DNA of 64,000 nucleotides from Isoetes taiwanensis (taxonomy: Eukaryota > Streptophyta > Lycopodiopsida > Isoetales > Isoetaceae): contig JAJEKV010000003.1 in assembly GCA_021234155.1 (NCBI GenBank), forward strand, positions 26,829,166 through 26,893,165. The letters run 5' to 3'. This document shows positions 1-10,739 of this stretch, piece by piece (position 1 is the stretch's first letter; the number at the start of each line of letters is the position of its first letter). The translations under genes were made by a program, and so were the position numbers. Below the pieces are notes generated by a model. The model saw only the letters and a list, made by a program, of their open reading frames with translations. It was not told the DNA's origin and made no database searches.

Positions 1-2816
1 CTTGCTCTAGTCCCTACTCTAGTTCCTATTCCAATTACTCCTGTTCATGTTCATATTCATGTTCCTGCTTCTGTAGAGGCTTCTTCATGCCCTCAGTTTC
101 GTATCTTAAAGATTTCTCTTCGCGAGTTCGTTAAATCTGGAAGGCAAAATCCAAGTTCAATATTTGCAATCCAGGTTCATCCATCGGCTAGCTCGGCACC
201 AGTAAAGTCTGCTCCAATGCTCCCAGATATTCTCTAATGTTTTTGACAAAGTCAAGGCCAGCAAGCTCCCAGAACATCGTCCATATGATTGTCCTATTGA
301 TTTGTAGCCCCGGACAATGCCGTCATATGGTCCAATATATGGTCTATCTCCCGCTGAGTTGAAGGCTTTGCGGGATTATATTGAAGAGAATCTAGCCACC
401 GGTTTCATTCAACATTCTCGGTCCCACCTTTGGAACGTCTATCTTCTTCGTCAAAAGAAGGGTGATTCACGCTACAGATGGTCGTTGATTATCGTGGCCT
501 CAATAAAATCACAGTGCCAAATCTGTATCCGCTTCTCTGATCCCAGAGTTGTTGGAGCGACTCCAAGGTGCACATTATTTTACGAAGATTGATCTTCGGG
601 GTGCCTACAATCTTATCTGGATCCGGGAGGGTGATGAGTGGAAAACAACTTTTCATACTCGGTATGGCCATTTTGAGTACACAGCTATGCCGTTTGGACT
701 TACAATGCTCCAGCCGTATTCTAGGATATGGCCAATGACGTCTTTCGAGAGTTCTTAGATACTTTTGTTATCATCTATTTGGATGATATTCTTATTTATT
801 CTAAGACTCTCGAAGAACATGAGAGGCATGTTCGACAGGTCCTTTAGAAGCTTCGTGAAGCACAGTTTATATGCCAAACATGAGAAGTGTCAGTTCGAGC
901 AGGATAATGTGGAGTTCCTTTGCTATCATATCACTCCACATGGAGTCTCTATGGATCCTAAAAAGGTCAGCACTGTTCTGGAGTGGTAAACACCTTCATC
1001 CGTTCGAGATGTTCAGTGTTTTCTTGGGTTTGCCAATTTCTATCAGCGTTTCATTCGGGATTATTCAGAGATTGCCCTTTCTTTGATATGCCTCACGGTT
1101 AAGGACGTGCCACTTGAATGAGTGTGGAGGCGGAATATGCTTTTGTTACTCTAAAGCATGCTTTTACCACGGCGCCAGTTCTTGCTCATGCAGATCCTTT
1201 GCGCCCATATGCTGTCGAAGCAGATGCTTCTGATTTTGCTCTTGGTGGGATCCTATCACAGGAGGGGGATGACCATGAATTGCATCCAATCGCCTATCAC
1301 TGAAGTTTCAGGCTGCTGAAATCAACTATCCCATATATGACAAGGAGTTGTTGGCGATAGTGGATTCTTTCGAGGAGGAGAGATGTTTCCTGGAGAGATC
1401 TCCTTATAAGGTCACAGTCTATACAGATCATCAAAATCTAGAATATTTCCAGTCTGCTCGAGTGCTCAAACGTCGTCAGGCCTGGTGGCATACTCAAATA
1501 TTATTTTGTATTGATTTCTGATCAAGTACTGTTCTGGATTCCTCCAAGGGAAGCCTGATGCCTTGTTTCGACGCTCCTACCTTGAGCCCAAGCTAGGTGA
1601 TCCTGCATTTGATCAACAATCACATCTTATTCTAGGGCTTGATCGGTTCCAGCTTATGGCCCTCACTTTGTTCGAGAGACATCATGATATGGCCTTGTTG
1701 GAGTCTGTTCGAGCATCTTTGCCCTCCGATCCATTGGCTCAAGATGTATTCTCACACCTTGGCTCTGCATCAACTTCTTAGCAAATGCGATCAGACTATA
1801 ATCGTTTCGAGGTTCGAGATGGACTCCTATTCCATGATGGGCTTCTAAAAGTATGTGCCAGATGGTGCTTCTAGGCTTCGAGTTCTTTAGGCTTGCCATG
1901 ATTCATCTATGGCCGGACAGTTTGGAGTAGCCAAGCCTCTTGAACTTATTGGTCAAGAGTATTGGTGGCCTAGACTTCGTTGCTCTGTCAAAGCTTTTAT
2001 TCGATCATGTGACATCTGCTGTCGAGCAAAGTTCCAAGGTATCTTCCTCATGGCCTTCTTCAGCCCCGGTACCCGATGGATCTTAGAAGAGCATTTCTAT
2101 AGATTTTATTCTGGAGCTGCCACTCTCTCGGGGTTATGATGCCATCATGGTTGTTGTTGATCGTTTCTCTAAGATGGTTCATTTTATTCCCTGCAAAAAC
2201 AACGGATCTTCTTCTTCGTGAAGTAGTCAGACTTCATGGCTTGCCCGATACTATCGTCAGCGATCGTGGACCGCAGTTCGTCGCAGGCTTTTGAAAGCGG
2301 CTTTTGGAGTTATTGTATATCAACCACTCACTGACATCTGGTCATCATCCAGAAAGTAATGGGCAGGCAGAGCACATTAATCAGACTCTGGAGCAATATT
2401 TAAGGTGTTTTTATCAGTTATCAACAGGATGATTGGGTCGACTATATTCCATTAGCTGAGTTTGCCTATAATAACTCAGTATATGCTTCCACTGGCCAGA
2501 CTCCATGATTTTTGAACTCTGGTCAGCATAATTCCCGTTGGTCCCGTGGTGTCGCTGGCGGTGACTCTGTCAATCCTAGTACCGAGTCTCGACTTGAGAA
2601 AACTCCAGGCTCTTCAATCAGATGTTCAACATCACCTTCACCAAGCACAGGAATGCTATTGGCATTATGCCGATTTGCATCGGCAAGAAGCTCCTAAATT
2701 TCACGTTGGGTGACATTGTCTGGCTTCTTCATAGGGACCTCCCTACCTCACGTCCCTGCAACAAGCTTGACTATTGTCGTCTTGGTTCTTACCGGATCAT
2801 GACTTAGATCAGCAAT

Positions 2817-3191
2817 GTGGCATTCTGGCTCGACCTTCCTCCTGTTGTTAGGCTCCATCCAGTATTTCATGTTTCTCTATTGGAGCCCCTACGGTTAATA
2901 CCTTCCCGACGGTGTGTTCCTCTGCCGCCACCACCAATAGAAATTGATGATCACGAGGAGTTCGAGGTTGGAGAGATTCTGGACTCCAAGTTTCTCCGTC
3001 CGCGATTGTATTACTTTGTCGATTGGGAAGGTTACTCACCAAGTGATAGAACCTGGGAGCCTGCCGAGAATCTGACTAATGCTCCTGATAAAATTGCGGA
3101 GTTTCACCGACGTTACCCGGATAAGCCAAGTTTGAGTACTCCGGCCCCAGCTCCGAGGACTTGTCGTCGTCGTAGGAGGAGGATGGTGTGA
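2817..3191 (+). other. Chromodomain-bearing integrase C-terminus of fossil G1
   Basis: Part of the G1 fossil. The preceding segment carries the gypsy integrase C-terminal signature (HPVFHVSLL). It is followed by a compact chromodomain: a VGEIL start, an aromatic YFVDWEGY strand and a SDRTWEPAENL end. The three aromatic positions typical of a methyl-lysine cage are present in part (Y, W, W). In this family the domain is fused to integrase and binds histone marks. The stretch stays readable to its end although the rest of pol is badly decayed. Confidence 0.88.
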
Positions 3192-3698
3192 CGACTATAG
3201 ATATACGTATCGTACGAACATTATACTCGCAATGTACAAAAGATGGTCGTCACACAGATGCAAAAGGGTAGTTGCACAAGACAGGGTTTAAACTCGCAAC
3301 CTTCCAGTTGCGGATCACATACCCTTGCCAAGTGTGCTACCAATATGTTAAAGATATTCCTTTATGTCTTTCTCATATGTGGGGGTTGCTTCCAGGTTCT
3401 AGAATATTCTAGAACCTACATTCATGCGCGACACTTGGCATGATCTCATCCGTTGGAGTGGCGCGATCCTGGCCGTTGGCCTAGATATATAAGGAGGCAC
3501 CTCTTTCTTGTCGAACCATTGCGGTTCAATGCCAGTCTTGAGCCTTCTAGGCATCTATCTCGTGTTCCTGCTTGCCTTCATGCCATTGTACTCTTGATTC
3601 CTATTCATATATCAGATTCATTGCCGATCTTGGCATATTTTTTCCGTTTCTTACATATTTTCCACGTATTTTCCTTGTTTTTGCATAGGTTCATGACA
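3187..3698 (+). repeat. 3' LTR of fossil G1
   Basis: Starts TGTGACGAC directly after a purine-rich stretch (AGGAGGAGGATGG, a likely polypurine tract) and ends about TTCATGACA, giving the expected TG...CA ends and a length near 512 bp. A TATATAAGG promoter-like box sits near 3486. The last 160 bp or so match 31,870-32,030, where the same LTR end precedes a gag fragment, which supports the 3' boundary. Confidence 0.75.
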
Positions 3699-3810
3699 TG
3701 TATTATTACTCATTCTTTCTTTTCTGGAGGTGAAAAATATTTTATATTTTCTCATAAAATATGGCCTAAGATTTTTGGCTTTTCGGAGGCCAAATTCTTT
3801 TTACGTATTA

Positions 3811-3937
3811 GATAATTTTGGGGTGCAGGGGCATTATGCCCTGTAAAAATTCGAGGCGGCGCCCGAGCGGCGGAGCCGCAAGGGCGGCGCCGAGAATTTT
3901 TAAGGGGCATTAATGCCCCATGCACCCCAAAATTATC
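3811..3937. repeat. 127-bp GC-rich near-perfect palindrome
   Basis: The arm starting GATAATTTTGGGGTGCA is repeated in reverse complement as TGCACCCCAAAATTATC at 3921-3937. The symmetry continues inward through GGGCATTA.GCCC, AAAAATTC and GGCGGCGCC/GGCGCCGCC to a centre in the GCGGCGGAGCCGC region. It could fold into one long hairpin. The flanking DNA is AT-rich, so the GC-rich core stands out. It looks like a foldback or the end of a DNA transposon. Confidence 0.85.
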
Positions 3938-4470
3938 GGACGTAATGCCCAGTTGCTTTAAATTTCCAAGCCAAACGTTTCTGCGGCCATGGACAAGGAC
4001 TGCCTGCCGATCAGAGGCTCTGTTTTTGCAGCAAATCAGACCGTTTTTGCCACAAAAATTCTCTGCTTAAGCAAAAGAAACAAATCCATAGCTACAGAAA
4101 AATTTTTTTCTGTTGCAAAATCTGGAGAATCTTATTGATCCAAGCATTGGGTATCAGATCCATGAACAGACTTCCCATTCCGGTGAAGATAATCGAAATA
4201 AGCAACATTTTCTTTCCATTCAATCCATCTGCAGGGAGGCCCTTTCGAAATATAAATTGGGTTGCCAAGAAATGGCAACAGAAATCATCTTCTTCAACTC
4301 CGTCAGGCTTCTTCAACTCCGGCGTCCCTGGCAAGCCCTTACCTTACCAAAGAAAAACTTACGTTAATGAGAAGCGGCGCCGCTCCGCATAATGCGGAGC
4401 ACCATTCTGCCTTATAATTACAGCGTAATAATGTCGTAATTTAAAGCAACCGGGCATTACGTTATTTTTA
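3931..4470. mobile_element. Candidate inverted-repeat (MITE-like) element
   Basis: About 30 bp containing CGTAATGCCC and GTTGCTTTAAATT at 3931-3967 recur in reverse complement at 4433-4470 (AATTTAAAGCAAC, GGGCATTACG). The right side also carries a perfect 19-bp palindrome GCTCCGCATAATGCGGAGC with adjoining GCGGCGCCGC (4374-4400), echoing the GC-rich hairpin at the left. No target duplication could be fixed, so the outer boundaries are uncertain and the left palindrome may be part of it. Confidence 0.5.
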
Positions 4471-5037
4471 GGTTAGATTGGCCAAAACATTTTTTAGAGT
4501 GAGGCTAGTCGTACTTTAAGCTGAATGTCTTGTTAAGCCATAATATTATAGTCAGGATCGAAGCACGACGATGGTTGACGCGAAGAAGGCCTTGTATAGT
4601 CTTGTATGCTCTTTTTGCCCCTTCTATCCTCTGCTTTTCTTTGCTTGTGACCTATTATAAGGAGACAAGCTATGGCTATAGCTACAGCCAATTCATAGAT
4701 ACACAAAAGAACATTTTCCTTCTTGATGAAAAACTAATAATGAGACAGGCCTTCGTCTTTCTTAACCATGTTAACACACAATTCAAGGCTGTAAGCAAGA
4801 AATAGAAAGAGAAAAATAGATCCTGCAATTGTGCAACCTGCTATGGCGATGGCTATTTCTTTGTTTTACAAGTTATTGCTACCATTTATTTGCAAGCTTT
4901 TCCTCTCTTTTTGCAAGATATGGCTAAAGAAATAGCTTGAAGAGTAAACAAAAGGGTTGGATTCAGCTACATCTATCGTTTTTGATATGGGAAATAAAAA
5001 TAAACTGCTATATGCTAAGGACGTGGAGTCCAAAGAT

Positions 5038-5193
5038 GGCTTTTAGTCCAAAGAGGGCCTTTAGTCCAAAGATGGACCAAAGGGGCGTGCATGCTATATA
5101 GTAGCTCGGGGGAGAGCTCTGGGGCAGTTGTGTCATAGCTGAGGGCACGTGGTTGGGTGGTGAGATAGCGTGCCACGTCAAGTGTCTGTTTTA
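5038..5193 (+). repeat. 5' LTR of fossil G2 (recognisable 3' part)
   Basis: Matches the copy at 16,162-16,355. It contains short internal repeats of TTTAGTCCAAAG and a TATA-like GCTATATAG. It ends at TGTCTGTTTTA just before the primer-binding site. The true LTR start is not determined, because the 3' copy may be truncated. Confidence 0.8.
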
Positions 5194-5194
5194 G

Positions 5195-5206
5195 TGGTAT
5201 CAGAGC
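5195..5206 (+). other. Primer-binding site of fossil G2 (tRNA-iMet type)
   Basis: TGGTATCAGAGC, two bases after the LTR end. This is the complement of the 3' end of initiator methionine tRNA, which primes minus-strand synthesis in most plant gypsy and copia elements. Confidence 0.92.
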
Positions 5207-5562
5207 AACAAGTTTCGATGGCCGGTTCCCCTGCCAATGTTAACTTGGAAGATGAAGAGCTCAAGAAAAACATTTTGAGTTAGAGCAAGATAATTCGCTC
5301 ATGAGAGAAAAACTTCTTGGTGCCGGGCTCGAATGCTTGAGCTGCAAGAACTGGATTCTCGGCCGGCCGGTGGGCGCTAGATTCACGGCAAAAGCTGCGA
5401 GGCGTCCACGTAGTGGCATCAAAGCGGTGCCAGCGTCAAAATTGAATTCAAAAAGTATTCCGCTGCCACTAATGATGCGGATGAACTTTTCGCGTGGCTC
5501 CGGGATTTGAATTCATATTTTGCTAAGACTAAAGATGACGAAGACACTCAGTTATATTTTCT

Positions 5563-6357
5563 TTGGCGTCATCCGGATGGGGTTACCAAAAGGATTTGGT
5601 GGTCGGATATCGGAAGAACCAGCCGGTCGATCAACCTATTGTTACCTTTGCGGAATTTGAAAAGCAAATCAAAAATCGTTTTTTGGGTCATAATTGGGAG
5701 CGCGATCTTATCGCGGAATGGAATAAGTTGACCCAACAAAACATGGAAACTGTTCGGTCCTTCGCCGCACGAGTTTTAAAGAAAGGACTTCAGCTTAGTA
5801 AAAATGATACTGAGAAGTCTGAAAAACTCATGGGTGGGGTGCATCGTTGGGTACGGGCAAAGCTCGACCTGCAAGTTGCCAATCTTTCTTTTGGTGAGCT
5901 CTGTAAGATGGCAGAGAAAGTAGAGGAGGAAGGTTTGGCCCTTACTGAAGCCATTAATGCTCAACGTGGCCTCAAAGTTTCTATGAAAGAGGCGAGTGGT
6001 TTTCGTGATAAATCAATGGGATCTGCTCCAGGGTCTGGGCCATTCAAATGGCCGCACACAGATGTTGCCGATAATGAACCCGTTGGGGCCAAAGAGCCAA
6101 AGGAATCGTATCAAGCACACAAGAAGCGGCTTATGCGGGAAAATAAGTGTTTTGTTTGTTATTCAACTGATCATAAGTTTTATGAATGCCCTACTTATTT
6201 GAAAAAGAAGAAAGGGGAACGAAAGGAAGCTACACCTACTCTTAAGTCTGGGACTAAGAAAGAGGATAAAAGTAAGAAAGTAGCTTCTGTTCGCGGAGAT
6301 GGAAAAGGGAAGAAGGTGGCTACGGTCCGGGAAAAATGGGATATGGATTACATTTGA
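5563..6357 (+). other. gag region of fossil G2
   Basis: Capsid-type gag segment of the G2 fossil: a retrotransposon gag helical region (first 130 residues or so, with FEKQIKNRF and VRSFAARV stretches), then a lysine-rich linker and a zinc knuckle CFVCYSTDHKFYECP (C-X2-C-X4-H-X4-C) near residue 200. A highly basic tail follows. This is the nucleic-acid-binding arrangement expected for a gypsy gag. Confidence 0.88.
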
Positions 6358-6359
6358 GA

Positions 6360-8301
6360 ATAGTAGTAGTCTCTACGATTTTGGGCTACTATTCAAGATC
6401 AAAAAGTACATGTCCTATTCGATCCAGGCAAGTGAGTTTGATTTTATTTCTGCTTTCGCTTGGTAAAAGAACTAAAATTAACTTCTATTCCTTTATCAAG
6501 CGATGTAGAATTATCTTACGCTTTCTTGAATGTTGCCCCTCGCCTTCTTCATTTATGGTCAAGGATGTTGAATTTCAATTGCGGGGATATATCGTAAGCG
6601 TTCTTTCATGGTTTTCGACCTTGGAGGTATGGATATTATTCTAGGCATGCCATGGCATAAGGCTATTAATCCTCTTATAGATTGGAAAGCAGGTATTGTT
6701 ATGTTATCCTTGGAAGGGGGTAAAAAGACCTTCAAGTTTGTGAAGGATGATATTGTGTCCCCTATTCCAACAGTTTACGTTATGCAGTTTAAGCGTTTGG
6801 CAATGAAAACTCATTTTGTGTATTTGGTGGTTTTGCGTCCTAAGTCTGATGTATCTCCATTAAATGAGCGTCAACCAATCTTTTTGCATTATTTTGATGA
6901 TGTCTTTTCAAATGAAATTCCATAAACTTTGCCACCCCAACGTTTGGAGGACCACAGGATTGATCTTCTTCCCGGGAAAGAACCTCCTAATCAAGCTCCT
7001 TATCGGAGAATGCATGGCCAACAAGTTGAGATTAGGCCGACTTGATGAGTTACTTCAAAATTTGGATTGATCCGCCATAGTACTTCACCTTTTGGTGCTC
7101 TGTCTTGTTGGTTAAGAAAAAAGATAATTCTTGGCGCATGTGTATAGATTATCGCGCTTTGAATAAGATAACCATAAAGAATCGGTTTCCTATCCCAAGG
7201 GCGGATGATTTGTTTGATCAACTCCAAGGTGCCACAGTTTTTAGCCGTCTTGATCTTAAGTCGGGGTATTGGCAACTTAAGGTTACTTTTGAAGATGTTC
7301 ACAAGGCTGCGTTTAGGACAACCTTTGGACATTATGAGTTTTTAGTCATGCCATTTGGACTTACAAATGTGCCGGCTTCTTTTTTCTTGAGGCTAATGGG
7401 GCGAATATTTGAAGATGTGCATGGTGTTTATGTTGTCGTGTTCTTTGATGACATATTGGTTTTAGTAAGTCCAAGGAAGATCATTACTTGCATTTTCGGG
7501 GGAGGTTTTAAATCGGTTAAGGGAGGAGTCTATTACTCTTAATCCTAAGAAAAGTATCTTTTTCAATCGAAATTGAATATTTGGGTCATATTGTTTTTTT
7601 GAGGGTCTTAAAGTTGATCGAGAAGGTACAAGCAATTGTGGATTGGCCTGTACCTACGCCGATTCTTTGCATTGCGTCTTTTTAACGGGCTTATGCGGTT
7701 ATTATAGGAAGTTTGTACAGAATTTTGCTCGTTTAGCTTCAGATTTATATTTGTTGCTACTGAAAAGATGTTCCTTTTCAATGGAATCATAATCATCGGT
7801 TTGCTTTCCAAGTTTTAAAGGATGCCATGGTTAATCCTCACGTTTCTGCGTTTGCCAAAGTTTGGTCTACCTTTCTTGTTATGTGTTGATGCAAGTGGTG
7901 TGGCTTTGGGCGGTTTTGATGCGAGGATGGTCATCCTATTGCTTATGAAAGTCGGAAGTTTTCCGACACGGAAAGTAGATATAGTGTTTATGATAAGGAA
8001 TTTTACGTTTGTCATTCATGCTTTGAAAGTGTGGCGACACTATCTTATAGGGTCAACGGCTCATATTTTGCCCGACCACCAAAGCATTAGGCACATTGTT
8101 TCACGAGAAAACATTATCGGAAAGGCGGTTGAAATGGGTTGCTTTTATGCGACAATATGATTTCTCGATGGATTATCGTCACGGTAAAGAGAATGTTGTA
8201 GCCGATGCTTTAAGTAGACGTTATGCAGTTTGTTCTCTTTCTATAGCACAATCCAACCATTTGGAGGAAATGAAGCCATTGTATGCCACTGACCCTGATT
8301 A
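6360..8301 (+). other. Protease, RT and RNase H region of fossil G2
   Basis: Protease-like segment with DLGGMDIILGMPW (about 6608-6760). An RT segment follows with the gypsy signatures [38 protein letters not shown] and FFDDILV (about 7105-7500). Then comes RNase H with FLLCVDASGVALGG, LPDHQSIRHIV and KENVVADALSRR (about 7822-8225). Order and motifs are those of Ty3/gypsy pol. Broken at several points; fossil. Confidence 0.9.
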
Positions 8302-8309
8302 TAAGGATA

Positions 8310-9488
8310 CGTGGAATAAAATAACGGCTAAGGTTAGCCAAATGGCTATATTATAGCAATTTTGCCAAGAAAAACGGCTAAAGTAAATGGAAAAAATGCC
8401 CAAAAAAAAGAAAATTTTAGCCCAATTTTTTTGCCGCCCGAGTGAGTTTTTAGGTTGAATAGCCAAACCTTTACCACCAAATATATCCATCAGGACATTG
8501 ATTAGCTAAACCTAAGATAGAGTGGGCTTGGAAAAATGGATAGATTAGCCCGAAATTCAACACCAATGTATGTAGTAACTTTAAAAAATTTCAAATAGGG
8601 TTTATATTTTTTCTTTCTTTTTTCCATGTTCTTTCTTGTTCCAAGTACAAAGTTGAAGCATTAGAGGAAAAGGAACAATATAATCCTTTTTTTTTTAGGT
8701 TTTTGAATATTATCTTTTTTTTTTGAAGAATATAAGAATATATTAAACCACTAGAATGCGATCAAGTACAATGATAAGTGTGGTGCTAAGAAATGAAGCG
8801 CCCATCATGATCCGCAATCTGTAGGAATGTCGACCAAATTTCCCGCTTTAACTGTGCCAGACAAGCTTGAAACTTGGTAAGCCTGCCACAACTTATGCCT
8901 CAAGATCGGAACCAACCGAAAAGGGCTAAGCACTGCATTCTGAAAGACCTTCGCTCTCCGTCTTTTCCAAATCAGCCACAAAAGCCAAGCTCTGCATAAA
9001 TGAAAGGCCTGCCGCTTGGCCACTGCCCACCTGCTAGGAAGGACTCCGAAGAGAATCTTCTGACTACATAGTGAAGTCCCAAAGAGGGCTCTCACCCAGG
9101 ACCAAACTGCCCCTACCTCTGTGCATAGGACAAAGCAGTGCTCAATGGTCTCACGTCGCCTCCCACATAAAGGTCATGTTTCCGCTACCTGAGGCTTGAA
9201 CCTGTGCACTCGGACATTCACCCTGTGGTTTTTGAATATTATCTTGATTTATGTATTTACAATAAATTTAGTGTCTTTGCCAAAATGCTTGGATTCTTTT
9301 AAATTACTATAGCATGATGGCTAATATTTGCCTTCCCATTTTGTGAAAGTTTAGTCAAACACAAGAAACTGTGATGGAGAAAAACCATTTAGTTTAGCCA
9401 AGCGTTAGAAACTTCTAGCCCCAATTTGAAGGTAGTTTAGCTAAACCTATTTTGACTACACTAAAATATAGTAGTAATTTATTCCATG
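8310..9488. mobile_element. hAT-like non-autonomous DNA transposon inside G2
   Basis: Flanked by an 8-bp direct repeat TAAGGATA (8302-8309 and 9489-9496), the target-duplication size of hAT elements. The ends are short imperfect inverted repeats: CGTGGAATAAA at the left and, read inward from the right, CATGGAATAAA. It has no coding capacity of its own. Several GGCTAA/TTAGCC motifs lie inside near both ends. An L1 tail (8717-9226) is nested in it; without that it is about 650 bp. A related piece lies at 10,536-10,731. Confidence 0.72.
8717..9226 (-). mobile_element. 5'-truncated L1-type LINE tail with 19-bp target duplication
   Basis: Bounded by GGTTTTTGAATATTATCTT at 8698-8716 and 9227-9245. 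The + strand starts with a T run, which is the poly(A) tail of a minus-strand element. The minus strand reads a plant L1 C-terminal zf-RVT-type segment: RVHRFKP, PLCGRRRETIEHCF and LCTEVGAVWSWVRALFG. One in-frame stop lies just before the PLCG motif. Only the last 0.5 kb or so of the element inserted, as is usual for L1. Same type of element as 59,760-60,759. Confidence 0.9.
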
Positions 9489-9496
9489 TAAGGATA

Positions 9497-10193
9497 TTTG
9501 GTTGTTAGCTCAAAATGGCAATGCATATGGATATAAGATCATTAATGGGTTCTTGTATAAAGGTCCAAAGCTATGCATTGTTCGGAATTTTCGATCACTT
9601 ATTCTTAAAGAAGTCCATGATGCACCTCTGGGCGGGTCATCGGGCGTGGGGGCAACTTTGGCAAAGCTTGAACCATACTTTATTTGGCCTGGATTGCGGA
9701 GAGATGTTTTGGTTCATATTAGGCATTGTGTTACTTGTCAACGGATAAAGAAAGTTTAACAAGAAACCTCATGGTGTTCCTTTATCCTTGCCTATTAGGA
9801 GGCAAAGTGGGGAACAGATCACTATGGATTTTATTGTTGGTCTTCCTCCCGGTTTCATAAGAACACATCATTTGGACAATTGTTGATTGTTTAACTAAGC
9901 ACGCTCATTTTATTCCTTGTTCGGATAAGTTGACGGCTTATAGTGCGGCTACGCTCTTTATCAAAGAGATATTTAGGCTACATGGGTTGCCAAAGATTAT
10001 TATCTCTGATCGTGATGCAAAGTTTACTAGTAAATTTTGGAAGGCATTGTTTATGCAATTGGGGACAGAGTTAAGGTTCTCCACTGCGTTTCACCCAGAA
10101 ACTGATGGACAATCCGAGGTGGTAAATAAAGTTATTTGTTCCATCTTAAGGGGGTTTGTCAATGAACATCAAGGTCATTGGGAAGAGTATTTG
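9497..10193 (+). other. Integrase region of fossil G2, first part
   Basis: Integrase zinc-binding region (HDAPLGGSSGVGATL... HCVTCQRIKK, an HHCC-type finger, about 9500-9757). An integrase core segment follows with HGLPKIIISDRDAKFTSKFW, STAFHPETDGQSE and a conserved [10 protein letters not shown] end (about 9930-10,200). The core is interrupted here by the LINE at 10,205-16,101; a short continuation lies at 16,113-16,161. Fossil. Confidence 0.88.
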
Positions 10194-10201
10194 CCTATTG
10201 C

Positions 10202-10299
10202 TGAGAATGAGAATGAGAATGAGAATGAGAATGAGAATGAGAATGAGAATGAGAATGAGAATGAGAATGAGAATGAGAATGAGAATGAGAATGAGAATG
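10202..10299. repeat. (GAATGA)n microsatellite = tail of LINE A
   Basis: About 16 copies of a GAATGA hexamer. Read on the minus strand it is an (ATTCTC)n tail directly following the conserved LINE 3' end, so it is the element's 3' tail rather than an independent repeat. Long open frames of alternating Met-Arg or Glu-Asn here are artefacts. Confidence 0.93.
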
Positions 10300-10300
10300 A

Positions 10301-10420
10301 TTTTTTATCGTCCACTGAGGCCAATCGGCCTATGGGACCCATAAGGAGCGCAGCAAACTTATTACTGCCCGAGTTAAAAAACCCCCGCCCCGAAGGGTTT
10401 TCGAGGGAAAAACCGTGGCA
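10301..10420 (-). repeat. Conserved LINE 3' end of LINE A
   Basis: On the minus strand: a hairpin-forming run around AAAACCCTTCGGGGCGGGGG, then GGGTCCCATAGGCCGATTGG, then CCTCAGTGGACGATAAAAAA, then the microsatellite. The same module ends the LINE copies at 19.7, 29.0, 30.3, 48.9, 55.3 and 58.2/59.2 kb. It is presumably the RT recognition element of this family. Confidence 0.88.
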
Positions 10421-10535
10421 GTAATAAGAATGATGTCAAACTGTACAAGTATACATCAATGTTTATATACATGTCAAGTGTGTGCCCGAGGACATAGCTG
10501 ATCTCGCATGTCCATAACCTCCTGAAGATATGATC

Positions 10536-10731
10536 CATGGAATAAAATAACGGCTAAGGTTAGCCAAATGGCTATTTTGTAGCTTTTTTTTCAAGAAAAA
10601 TGGCTAAACTAAATAGGAAAAAATGCCAAAAAAAATAAAATTTTAGCCCAATTTTTTTGCCGCCCAAGTGAGCTTCTTTGTTGAATAGCCAAACCTCTAC
10701 CTCCAGGGCGACTCTATTAGAACATTGATTA
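10536..10731 (+). mobile_element. MITE fragment related to the 8310-9488 hAT-like element
   Basis: Starts CATGGAATAAAATAACGGCT and tracks 8310-8505 closely through GCTAAGGTTAGCC, AAAATTTTAGCCCAATTTTT and TTGCCGCC up to ACATTGATTAG, then stops matching. It interrupts the C-terminal coding part of LINE A, judged by comparison with the sister LINE at about 30,130. The right terminal repeat is missing, so this is a truncated copy or one end of a deleted copy. Confidence 0.75.
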
Positions 10732-10739
10732 GGCGACGG

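Larger units (their letters stand above)
1..3698 (+). mobile_element. Ty3/gypsy chromovirus fossil G1 (pol and 3' LTR; 5' part outside window)
   Basis: Ty3/gypsy LTR retrotransposon remnant entered part-way through pol. In order it shows a reverse transcriptase region (about 320-1000), RNase H (about 1120-1480), an integrase zinc-binding region and core (about 1900-2500), a C-terminal chromodomain (about 2930-3130) and a 3' LTR (from about 3187). This order, with RT before integrase, is that of Ty3/gypsy. The chromodomain places it among chromoviruses, which are thought to steer integration to heterochromatin. It is broken many times (roughly ten or more interruptions) and is clearly an old, inactive copy. 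A second fragment with a matching LTR end lies at 31.9-33.2 kb. Confidence 0.93.
3699..5037. other. Intergenic stretch between two gypsy fossils, with an inverted-repeat element
   Basis: No gene recognised. Apart from the palindrome and inverted repeats listed separately (3811-4470), the sequence is AT-rich. Short open frames at 4092-4392 and 4530-4805 have no recognisable domains and overlap one another on both strands. Some of 4500-5037 could be the unrecognised 5' part of the G2 LTR, because only the last 156 bp can be matched to the 3' copy. Confidence 0.5.

Noticed and set aside
2848-3042. Minus-strand frame over the chromodomain
   Set aside because: Shadow of the chromodomain-coding strand of fossil G1.
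10156-10344. Open frames with long Met-Arg or Glu-Asn repeats
   Set aside because: They are translations of the (GAATGA)n tail of LINE A, not proteins.
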